A stretch of DNA of 64,000 bases from Candidatus Zixiibacteriota bacterium (lineage in GTDB: Bacteria > Zixibacteria > MSB-5A5 > GN15 > FEB-12): positions 1-64,000 of the forward strand of contig JAOUBJ010000018.1 in assembly GCA_029860345.1 (NCBI GenBank), read 5' to 3'. The notes under the pieces are model-generated. The model made no database searches. It was given only the letters and a program-made list of their open reading frames with translations, and was not told the origin of the DNA. The translations under genes were made by a program, and so were the position numbers. Below, one piece after another: positions 56,892 through 64,000 of this stretch. Position 1 is the stretch's first letter. Each line of letters begins with the position of its first letter.

Positions 56892-56918
56892 AACCCCCGG
56901 CCAACCGGGGGTTTTTTT
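56892..56918 (+). terminator. Intrinsic terminator after the gene at 55959
   Basis: AACCCCCGG (56892-56900), loop CCAA, CCGGGGGTT (56905-56913), then further T residues to 56918. Confidence 0.92.
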
Positions 56919-56966
56919 ATCGAGATTTGTGCCTGCTCGCTACTACGTTACCGTCCCGGTTTCACG

Positions 56967-56994
56967 TTGACATAGTGCCTGGAACCGGTATCTT
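56967..56994 (+). promoter_or_regulatory. Promoter of the gene at 57071
   Basis: TTGACA (56967-56972), 16 bases, TATCTT (56989-56994). The leader would be about 70 nt. The -10 resembles those at 45342 and 55801 in starting with TATC. Confidence 0.5.
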
Positions 56995-57070
56995 ACAACC
57001 CTTGATCCGGTTGGATTGTGTATGAACCTGCGGCCTGTCTGAGGTCACTTCGATTTGGAGCCATGATTAG

Positions 57071-58588
57071 ATGAAATCTGTTTCTTTGCCTCTTTTGCTA
57101 CTGCTTCTGATGCTCTGTTCGTCCGGTGCGGCCGCCGACTTCGCTATCTCACTTGACAGCGTGGTGGGCTTGTATGACCCCAATACTCTTAATACCGATC
57201 AGCAGATAACCTTCTATATTCGCTTGACCAATGACGGTGCGTATGCCATGAAAGGTATCACCAACGGTCTTCACGTCTATTCTCCAAACGGCGCCACCTG
57301 GGATACGACGGTAGGTGACAATGATCTCGGAACTATCGGCTCAAACGAATTCGATCTGCTTTGGACGATTAATAGGTTCGGGCTTACCGGCTCCGGAGCA
57401 GACACCCTGGGTTTTGGTGGGATTCGTGGTGCCTCAGGTACCGGCCTGCCGGCAGGATTCGATGATACCGCCTACACCATCACCATAGGGCCGATACTTG
57501 CTCAGGACCACGGTAAGACTGTCTGCCTGGACTCAGCGTTCTACCCACCCTCCGGACCATGGCTGTGGGCGGGGGGAACTGTCGACAGCGTTTTGGTGGG
57601 TGATCGTCTGCCCGCCTGGGATGGACCTCATTGTTTTACAGTTTTGGATTCCAACGGGACACAGCGTTTGGTCCCAACTCCGGGCGTGGTGAAGTTTACA
57701 ACGCAAGAAGGGGTCCAACCGGTCAACCAGTCGCTCGAAATTGATGCCTTCGATACCGGCAACCCGCTTAGCATCTCGGTGGCCAATAACCAGGCCTGGC
57801 TTCAGGTTGATCCGCAGGCTGGCGGTACGACACCGATCTCACTAACCATCTCAGCCGATATCACCGGGCTGTCGGCCGGTCACTATTTCGACACGATAAC
57901 AGTAACGGCCGCGGGGGTGGCCAATTCGCCCCTGGAGGTTCCGTGTATTGTGACGGTGCAGCCGTTGATTTCATCAACTCCGTTTTGGGGGTTTCTCTCC
58001 TACGCCAAAGACGGCAACCAGGCCCCACCGGAGACATTGATCGTAACCGCGACCGATGGTGTGAGCGCCATACCCTTCGCGGTCACCACCGATTCGGCTT
58101 GGCTGATGGTCACGCCGACTTCGGGGACTACTCCGGAGACACTGATTGTACAATCCGACGGTCGTAACCTTGCGGTCGGTATGGCGCACGCCGACAGTGT
58201 CGTTTTGACGCCCACCGGTGGAAGTTACTCGCCGTTAAGACAGCAGTACATGGTCCATATCATTGACCTGGTCACAGCCGTCAAGGATGTTTCAGGTGAC
58301 AACCGCCCCACCACCTTCGCCCTCGGTCAGAACTATCCCAATCCATTCAACCCGAACACTCAGATAGCTTTCGAGTTGCCCTCAAGATCGCAGGTTAGTC
58401 TGGTTGTTTACAATGTTCTCGGTCGGCAAGTGGCCACCTTGGTCAACGAACAGTTATCGCAGGGCAGCTATGTGGCCGAGTGGAACGGCCTCACTTCAAG
58501 CGGTGCCCCGGTGTCCTCCGGAGTCTACTTTTATCGCCTCCACACCGACAGCTTCACTCAGACCAAGAAGATGGTGCTGCTGAAATAA
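57071..58588 (+). CDS. Exported protein: GITNG-type domain, two BACON-like domains, sorting domain
   Basis: 505 residues. Signal peptide about 1-22 (ends GAAA). Residues 23-195 repeat the domain of 14245 and 55959 (MKGITNGLHVYSPNGATW, LPAGFDDTAYTITIGPI, CLDSAFYPPSGPWLWA, GPHCF). Two BACON-like sandwiches follow at about 205-298 (NNQAWLQVDPQAGGT) and 300-395 (DSAWLMVTPTSGTTPETL); in known proteins this domain sits in polysaccharide-binding or surface proteins. Residues 412-505 are the sorting domain (LGQNYPNPFNPNTQIAFELP to TKKMVLLK), very close to that of 55959. GGAG lies eleven bases before the ATG. No terminator is evident after it. It closes the exported-protein locus. Confidence 0.92.
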   Translation: MKSVSLPLLLLLLMLCSSGAAADFAISLDSVVGLYDPNTLNTDQQITFYIRLTNDGAYAMKGITNGLHVYSPNGATWDTTVGDNDLGTIGSNEFDLLWTINRFGLTGSGADTLGFGGIRGASGTGLPAGFDDTAYTITIGPILAQDHGKTVCLDSAFYPPSGPWLWAGGTVDSVLVGDRLPAWDGPHCFTVLDSNGTQRLVPTPGVVKFTTQEGVQPVNQSLEIDAFDTGNPLSISVANNQAWLQVDPQAGGTTPISLTISADITGLSAGHYFDTITVTAAGVANSPLEVPCIVTVQPLISSTPFWGFLSYAKDGNQAPPETLIVTATDGVSAIPFAVTTDSAWLMVTPTSGTTPETLIVQSDGRNLAVGMAHADSVVLTPTGGSYSPLRQQYMVHIIDLVTAVKDVSGDNRPTTFALGQNYPNPFNPNTQIAFELPSRSQVSLVVYNVLGRQVATLVNEQLSQGSYVAEWNGLTSSGAPVSSGVYFYRLHTDSFTQTKKMVLLK

Positions 58589-58811
58589 GACCGGTGAGGG
58601 GCATACGTCCACAGGTTTGGTGATCGGCCCATGTCCAGATGTGCCGATTACAAAGCCGCAAGGAAATGTGGACAACTGCCAACCACTTACAAAAATGGCA
58701 AATACGCCGAACTTTGCACTCCGGTCAGTACACCTTGACAGTCCAAAACTACCCGAAACAGGCGGTTGGCCAATACAACCCATTGTCCCACAACAGCATA
58801 CACGAATTAAG

Positions 58812-58840
58812 TTGACTTTATAGCCCGATTTTCGTAGTTT
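58812..58840 (+). promoter_or_regulatory. Possible promoter of the glycosidase gene
   Basis: TTGACT (58812-58817), 17 bases, TAGTTT (58835-58840). The -10 match is poor. It is the only candidate in the 308-nt gap 58589-58896, which otherwise holds no recognisable feature. Confidence 0.35.
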
Positions 58841-58896
58841 AGTACCTTATGTAGCGGATTATGAAAACGTTAACTTATTGAAAGATAAAGGGTTAT

Positions 58897-61077
58897 ATGT
58901 TAGGGGTCATCGGAAACAAATTCTCAATCGGAAAAGAAACCTACCATCCGTTCTCCGTGGAGATGCACTACTTCCGGATCGACAAGCGTTACTGGTCGAT
59001 CTGCTTTGAGCGGATTAAGCGCGCCGGCTTTCGTATCATTTCCACTGCCGTGCCGTGGAATGTTCATCAGGATGAAAGCAAGCATTTCGATTTTTCCGGT
59101 GTCACTGATCCCTCAAAAGACTTGATCGTCTTTCTTGAGTTGGCTCGGGAGTTTGGCTTCAAAGTCATTTTGCGGCCCGGTCCAATTGTCAAAGGTCAGT
59201 TGGAAAACGGGGGGCTGCCGAAGTTTGTTTTCAGTGATCTGAGCACTTTTGCTCGGGATGCCGCCGGTCAGGAATGCAAGCTGCCCAATGACTGCGGTGT
59301 CGACGGCGGCTATCTTCCCAGCTATCTGCACAAGACCTATCAGTTCCACATCAAGAATTTTTTCAAGAACTTCATTGAAATCACCAAGAACTATGTGCAT
59401 CCACGAGGACCTATCTTCATGGTCGAATTGGATTATGAGACCTCGTTTGGACAGTTATTGGAACCGGACTCGGCAGATTTCAATCCGGATGTGATAGCCG
59501 AGCACTATCCCGCCTTTTTGGAAGAGCTCTATGGTGATATCAAAAAGCTGAACGCTGCTTACAAAGAGAAACACTCCAATTTCGACCAGATAGAGCCACC
59601 ACGAAAGTTCAAGGATTTGGACCCCAAACGGTTTGTCAAAGCGATTGACTGGATGAAGTTTCGGCAGCAAGTATTGGTGACCTATCTGGAGGGGTTAGAG
59701 GATGTATTCTCCTCCTACACAGTGGAACCGCTTATCTTTCGCTCGCTCTACTTCAAACCAGGCAGCCTGCTGCCCGCTTTCGATCTGGTGCCTGACGACC
59801 GCTCGCCGTTTCTTGGGGCCAATGTCTTTCCGGGCGGCAGCTACTTTGACCTGGCTGTCAAGGCGCGCTTCCTAAAGTCCGAATACGGATTCGCTTTTGC
59901 GACTTCGTTTACTTCCGGAGCGGCCGCTGAAGACCCGGACCGGGAGGAGACGATCGCACCAATACCGGCCAATCAGCGTCGCTTTTATCTGGCCGCCAGT
60001 TTGGCTTCCGGGTTCAGCGGGCTTAACCATTACATGTTTGTGGATCGTGATCATTGGCACGGGGCGCCGCTTCACAACGACGGTACTATCTCCGAGGGAT
60101 ACAGCGTGGCCCGGGAATTCAACACAGCCATCATGGAGGTTGGCCTTGAGGAGATGGAGTCCAATGAGCAGGTTGCGGTGGTGGGGAATCGGCTATATGA
60201 ATGGATGAAGACAATCACCTTCAAGAAAATGTTCCCCTATGTCGGCCGATTGCTGGATGATTCGGCCTCCGGATTCTGTCGTGATCTCATGCGGTTGAAA
60301 GTGAACTTCGGTGTTCGCGAAAACCGTGACTGGGAATCGTTAAAGAGCTATAAAATGGTCTTCATACCCTCGACTGAAGTAATGTCCCGAACCGATCAGG
60401 AGGCTGTTGTAGACTTGGTGAAATCAGGCGTGAATGTTATCATTTGTGGTCTGATGCCCCGATACGACGAGACGCTCCGTGATTGTCAGATTCTGGCCAA
60501 TCACTTCCGAATCAAGACCAGTGTCGACTATGGGATCGGCTCCGCCGAACACAAAGGCGGATCATTCCCGACCCATGTCTACGGTTCCATTCGTTCCACC
60601 GATGACGCCAAAGTTCGCAAGCTTTGCAAGAACGGCACCAAGCTGGTGGGTGTGTCATCATCGCGGTTCAAAGGCACTCTCTTCCTGTTCACTTTCGACT
60701 TCGCGTCGGGTGGAAACCATGCCAAGCTGGCTTATCTTGAATCGGTCCTTATCGGCGAGTCGATCACACCTCAGGTGTATTGCAGTGATCCGTCGGTTGA
60801 TATCGCATTCAAACTGGGTGAGAAGAAGGGGCTTCTGTTCGTAGTCGCTCCGCCGGCCGGTGAGCTGTCCGATGGCATCGAACGAAGCGGTAAGGAAGTC
60901 ATAATAAAAGCAGACCTAAAAGCGGCCGGATACAAATCCCCTCGACTGAAACTGACCAATCTGTTCGATCGCGAAGAAAGCAAACCGATCAGGATTACGA
61001 CCAAAGAACTCAAAGATGGTATCCAACTTCCGGTCAGTTTTCCGGACGGGTACGTCTTCCTGATAGAAAGGCGGTAA
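58897..61077 (+). CDS. GH35/GH42-like glycoside hydrolase, cytoplasmic
   Basis: 726 residues without a signal peptide. The first ~340 residues form a clan GH-A barrel of the beta-galactosidase type: SVEMHYFRIDKRYWSICFER at 20-40, AGFRIISTAVPWNVHQ, FDFSG, LRPGPIVKGQLENGGLPKF. The acid/base region reads GPIFMVELDYETS at about 171-183; ungapped against the GH35 motif GGP-Q-ENEY, the catalytic Glu is E181, but the Asn before it is Tyr and the first Glu is Asp, so the enzyme may be altered. About 450-570 resembles the glutamine-amidotransferase-like domain of GH42 (EAVVDLVKSGVNVIICGLMP). The C-terminus is a small sandwich. AAAGGG precedes the ATG. The GGT gene follows after 11 nt. Confidence 0.85.
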   Translation: MLGVIGNKFSIGKETYHPFSVEMHYFRIDKRYWSICFERIKRAGFRIISTAVPWNVHQDESKHFDFSGVTDPSKDLIVFLELAREFGFKVILRPGPIVKGQLENGGLPKFVFSDLSTFARDAAGQECKLPNDCGVDGGYLPSYLHKTYQFHIKNFFKNFIEITKNYVHPRGPIFMVELDYETSFGQLLEPDSADFNPDVIAEHYPAFLEELYGDIKKLNAAYKEKHSNFDQIEPPRKFKDLDPKRFVKAIDWMKFRQQVLVTYLEGLEDVFSSYTVEPLIFRSLYFKPGSLLPAFDLVPDDRSPFLGANVFPGGSYFDLAVKARFLKSEYGFAFATSFTSGAAAEDPDREETIAPIPANQRRFYLAASLASGFSGLNHYMFVDRDHWHGAPLHNDGTISEGYSVAREFNTAIMEVGLEEMESNEQVAVVGNRLYEWMKTITFKKMFPYVGRLLDDSASGFCRDLMRLKVNFGVRENRDWESLKSYKMVFIPSTEVMSRTDQEAVVDLVKSGVNVIICGLMPRYDETLRDCQILANHFRIKTSVDYGIGSAEHKGGSFPTHVYGSIRSTDDAKVRKLCKNGTKLVGVSSSRFKGTLFLFTFDFASGGNHAKLAYLESVLIGESITPQVYCSDPSVDIAFKLGEKKGLLFVVAPPAGELSDGIERSGKEVIIKADLKAAGYKSPRLKLTNLFDREESKPIRITTKELKDGIQLPVSFPDGYVFLIERR

Positions 61078-61088
61078 CCATCGGCGCT

Positions 61089-62801
61089 ATGATCGAGGCA
61101 CCACTTGCCTGGGCCAAGCGTCATAGAGGTTCCGCCGGCTCAATTGCAGCCGCCCTACTCTACTTGCAGTTGTGTGGATGTGCGGGCGTTGGACTAACAC
61201 GCCACTTCGAGCAGGGGATTGTCGTCACTGCGGCGCCCATAGCCACTGAAATCGGTCTGGACCAGTTGAAGGCGGGGGGGAACGCATTCGATGCGGCCGT
61301 GGCGGTTGGTTTCGCCCTGGCCGTGGTACATCCCGAAGCAGGCAATATTGGCGGGGGCGGATTCGCCTTGATTCGAAGTGGCTCAGACAGCACAATAAAA
61401 GCGCTGGACTTTCGCGAAAAAGCTCCTCTGGCTGCAACCGATACGATGTATCTCGACGCAAACAATGCGGTACGGCCTGATGCATCTACGCTCGGGGCTT
61501 TGGCCGCGGGCGTGCCCGGCACGGTGGCCGGGCTGTACGAACTCTGGAAAGAGCATGGATCGCTGCCGTGGGAGCAGTTGGTTACGCCGGCAGCCAAACT
61601 GGCCGACACCGGTTTCGTAGTAGACGACTACCTGGCCGGTTCATTGGCTGAGTACTCGGCCGCGCTGGCCGGTTTTGATTCCACGGCCAGGCAATTCCTG
61701 CCGGGCGGACGTACCCCGACGGCGGGACAACGGCTAAGCCAACCTAATCTGGCCGCTACTTTGTACACCATTGCAGCCGAGGGTCCGGATGGGTTCTATA
61801 AAGGCCAGGTCGCCGACCGGATCGTCGCAACCATGCAGGAACATGGCGGCCTGATCGACCATTCTGATTTGGAAAACTACTTGGTCCGATGGCGCCCTCC
61901 GGTCAAGTTCCGCTTTGACTCGCTGGAGGTTTATTCCATGCCGCCGCCCAGTTCCGGCGGAATCTGCATGGGGCAGATTCTGTCAAATCTGGAGTCCTAT
62001 AGTTTTGCGTCCTGGTCGCCGGCCTCACCCGAGTACATCCACCTCTTCACCGAAGCATCCAGGCTGGCCTTTGCCGACCGCAGCGAACATCTTGGCGACC
62101 CTGACTTCTGGGAGGTGCCATCAAAACTGTTGAGCCAGCAATACCTCAGTCATCGTGCCTCGCTCATTGATGCCGATCAAGCCACACCGTCAAAGCAAGT
62201 AACACCCGGCGCCTCCGAGTCGGACCAGACCACGCATTTCAACGTTTGTGACAGCTCGGGCAACATGGTGGCCATCACTTACACGCTCAACGCCCCCTAC
62301 GGCTGCAAGCTGGTTGTAGAGGGAGCCGGGTTCCTGCTAAACAACGAGATGGACGACTTCTCCATCAAGCCGGGTCATCCAAACATCTATGGCCTGGTCG
62401 GCGGCGAGGCCAACAAAATCGAGCCCGGCAAACGGATGTTGTCGTCAATGACGCCTACCCTGGTCATGCTCAATGAACGACCGTTCATGGCCCTGGGGTC
62501 TCCGGGCGGATCGAAAATAATCACCGTGGTTGCTCAGGCTATCGTGAACTTCACCCGGTTTCACCTGACACTAAACGAAACTGTCGCTCAACCACGTTTC
62601 CATCACCAGTGGTTACCGGACGTACTCTACCTCGAACAAGGTTCCTTCGATATCAATGTCATCCAGGGCTTGATCGTGCGTGGGCACAATGTCAAGGAGC
62701 GAAAGCCGTATAGCGATTTACAGATCGTGCATATTACCCAGGATGGCGTGATGGCCGGGGCCTCAGATCCCAGGGGTGGCGGAAGCGTCTCAGGTTTCTA
62801 A
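61089..62801 (+). CDS. ggt: Gamma-glutamyltranspeptidase, probable lipoprotein
   Basis: 570 residues. Hydrolyses glutathione and other gamma-glutamyl compounds or transfers the glutamyl group, outside the cytoplasm. Family hallmarks: AGGNAFDAAVAVGFALAVVHP near 60-80, GNIGGGGFALIR, the self-cleavage site with nucleophile T381 in DQTTHFNV, and LSSMTPTLV and GSPGGSKI in the small subunit. The N-terminus is basic, then hydrophobic, with Cys28 and Cys30 (LCGC), a slightly unusual lipobox that suggests a lipid anchor. Normal length for the family. It lies 11 nt after the glycosidase gene, probably in one operon, and overlaps the convergent downstream gene by four bases. Confidence 0.95.
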   Translation: MIEAPLAWAKRHRGSAGSIAAALLYLQLCGCAGVGLTRHFEQGIVVTAAPIATEIGLDQLKAGGNAFDAAVAVGFALAVVHPEAGNIGGGGFALIRSGSDSTIKALDFREKAPLAATDTMYLDANNAVRPDASTLGALAAGVPGTVAGLYELWKEHGSLPWEQLVTPAAKLADTGFVVDDYLAGSLAEYSAALAGFDSTARQFLPGGRTPTAGQRLSQPNLAATLYTIAAEGPDGFYKGQVADRIVATMQEHGGLIDHSDLENYLVRWRPPVKFRFDSLEVYSMPPPSSGGICMGQILSNLESYSFASWSPASPEYIHLFTEASRLAFADRSEHLGDPDFWEVPSKLLSQQYLSHRASLIDADQATPSKQVTPGASESDQTTHFNVCDSSGNMVAITYTLNAPYGCKLVVEGAGFLLNNEMDDFSIKPGHPNIYGLVGGEANKIEPGKRMLSSMTPTLVMLNERPFMALGSPGGSKIITVVAQAIVNFTRFHLTLNETVAQPRFHHQWLPDVLYLEQGSFDINVIQGLIVRGHNVKERKPYSDLQIVHITQDGVMAGASDPRGGGSVSGF

Positions 62802-64000
62802 TCGGGCGGTGGTTCTACCGGAGGCTCTACAACCGCAGGCTCGTTAGTTGTATCCGGTTTCAAAAGATGAGAACGCCGCCGTGTCTCTCTGTATGACAGG
62901 ACAATTGCGCCGGACCCGACGATACCGGCAGCCAGGTAAAACAAAATACCGCCGCCGGGTGCCGCGTAGAAACCGGTGAGAATAGTCAGACCGATCAGCA
63001 GTTGCCATTTACCCAATAGCTTTGGTGTTTTCCTGAATATCCGAATTATGCCATAACCGAGCAGCCAGGCCGGCAGGAGCTTACCGGCATAAAACAGTAA
63101 TCCAGCGGAGACACAGGCAAAACTGGTGATCGGGAGCATCAACGTCGAAAAAATCAGCAGAAGCATCCCCGCGGCAACCTCGTCATTGGCAGCCAGTAGC
63201 AGACCTACCAGACACAAGGCCACGGCCAGAGCCAGGATCACCAAACATATAATAGCCGCCGCAGCGGCCAAAAGACCGGCCCCGACGCTTTTCATGAAAC
63301 GATGATGTAACTGCTCGAAAGCCTGGCTAAGGTAGGTGGGAGACAAACGAACCAGTATCAGACCAAACAGGAAAGCAGCGAACAACAGTGAAAACCGCAC
63401 GGCGGTGGCCGTTGTCTCCTCGGTTTCTTCATCGTCGGGATCCACCGGCTCAAACCGCACAATCTCTCCCAGAACAGTAATCCCGGATTTCTCACTGAAA
63501 TCGAGTTCCTTTGAACAAGTGTAGGTCAAATCCCCGTGGATAACCGCCGGTGGACTGATTTCTATAGATTCGCCCACTTCCAGGTCGACATCGCCTTCGA
63601 TCTGCCCGCTAATGTCTATGTCGGTTGCTGCAATGGTGACATCGCCCATCACGGTTCCGGCCAGTACCACGCTCTGTCCATAAGCGTTGACATCGCTGCG
63701 AACTACAGCACCCCGCCGAATCTCCAATGTACTCCCGCAGAACAGGATCGAGCGTCCGATATAGCCATCAATTACGGCCCGATCTCCCAACATGCGGATA
63801 GAGCCCTCGGTCCGACCGGTATGGGTTAGTTTGAAACTCAGGATCATCGCCGACCCTGAGACTTCGCCGGTGACGGTGATGTTTTCGCCGGTAGCTATAA
63901 GATCGCCACCAATGGATCCATCGATGGTAATGTCGTTCCCGCCTGCATATACGTCGCCGTCGATACGGTGTAGATTTGTCAGGTGGACATTCTTGCCTTT
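62798..64000 (-). CDS. Bactofilin-like membrane protein, 5' end outside the window
   Basis: A start at ATG 63847 would give 349 residues, but the frame stays open to the window edge and continues the same repeat pattern upstream (IDGDVYAGGNDITIDGSIGG, then TVTGEVSGSA), so the gene is partial. The N-terminal part is a beta-solenoid of bactofilin or polymer-forming type (INGDV-like turns). About 150 residues into the 349-residue part begin five to six membrane helices (FSLLFAAFLFGLILV, AAAAIICLVILALAVALCLVG, and others), followed by a proline-rich tail. The mixture of solenoid and membrane helices suggests a cell-envelope scaffolding role; function is inferred only. Its stop overlaps the ggt stop by four bases. 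Confidence 0.85.
   Translation of the reverse strand, partial: KGKNVHLTNLHRIDGDVYAGGNDITIDGSIGGDLIATGENITVTGEVSGSAMILSFKLTHTGRTEGSIRMLGDRAVIDGYIGRSILFCGSTLEIRRGAVVRSDVNAYGQSVVLAGTVMGDVTIAATDIDISGQIEGDVDLEVGESIEISPPAVIHGDLTYTCSKELDFSEKSGITVLGEIVRFEPVDPDDEETEETTATAVRFSLLFAAFLFGLILVRLSPTYLSQAFEQLHHRFMKSVGAGLLAAAAAIICLVILALAVALCLVGLLLAANDEVAAGMLLLIFSTLMLPITSFACVSAGLLFYAGKLLPAWLLGYGIIRIFRKTPKLLGKWQLLIGLTILTGFYAAPGGGILFYLAAGIVGSGAIVLSYRETRRRSHLLKPDTTNEPAVVEPPVEPPPD

Overview
The window looks like a piece of chromosome from an uncultured bacterium of the FCB group, most likely close to Candidatus Zixibacteria. That placement is an inference. It rests on exported proteins ending in a type IX secretion-like sorting domain (QNYPNPFN near its start, TKKM..LK at the very end), on a dockerin variant with the core DISDLVYLVDFMF.GGP, and on the mixture of both in one locus. 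No rRNA or tRNA gene is visible to confirm it, and no secretion machinery genes are present.

Left part (1-12047): a 60-bp tandem repeat, then the minus-strand housekeeping cluster tilS-hpt-ftsH-folE, a membrane-anchored MsrB-MsrA fusion, an unrecognised protein with a strong promoter, an exported parallel beta-helix protein, a lipoprotein, and a large multi-spanning membrane protein with C-terminal TPRs. Two intergenic gaps carry dispersed repeats that share a core with the tandem repeat.

Middle part (12281-58588): about 46 kb, all on the plus strand, encoding eleven exported proteins. Five carry a C-terminal dockerin pair (12619, 37667, 45766, 49491, 53302), three carry both an internal dockerin-like pair and a C-terminal sorting domain (14245, 17378, 18879), and two carry only the sorting domain (55959, 57071). 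The eleventh is a 5,339-residue cadherin-like repeat protein (21637) with neither. Several also contain cohesin-like beta-sandwich domains. Genes 18879, 21637 and 37667 are spaced 22 and 10 nt apart and probably form one operon of about 26 kb. Genes 45766 and 49491 are a tandem duplication that also copied leader, terminator and promoter DNA. A subtilisin-like protease (53302) sits downstream. My working model is a cell-surface or extracellular scaffold: sorting-domain proteins reach the surface, dockerin proteins dock to cohesin-like domains, and the giant acidic calcium-type repeat proteins make up the bulk.

Right part (58812-64000): a cytoplasmic GH35/GH42-like glycosidase, a gamma-glutamyltranspeptidase lipoprotein 11 nt downstream, and a convergent bactofilin-like membrane protein cut by the window edge.

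The signals I find most interesting are the locus itself, the extreme composition and recombination history of the giant repeat gene, a short DNA tract kept almost unchanged inside otherwise synonymously divergent repeats, and an RNA fold downstream of both duplicated genes supported by three compensatory base-pair changes.
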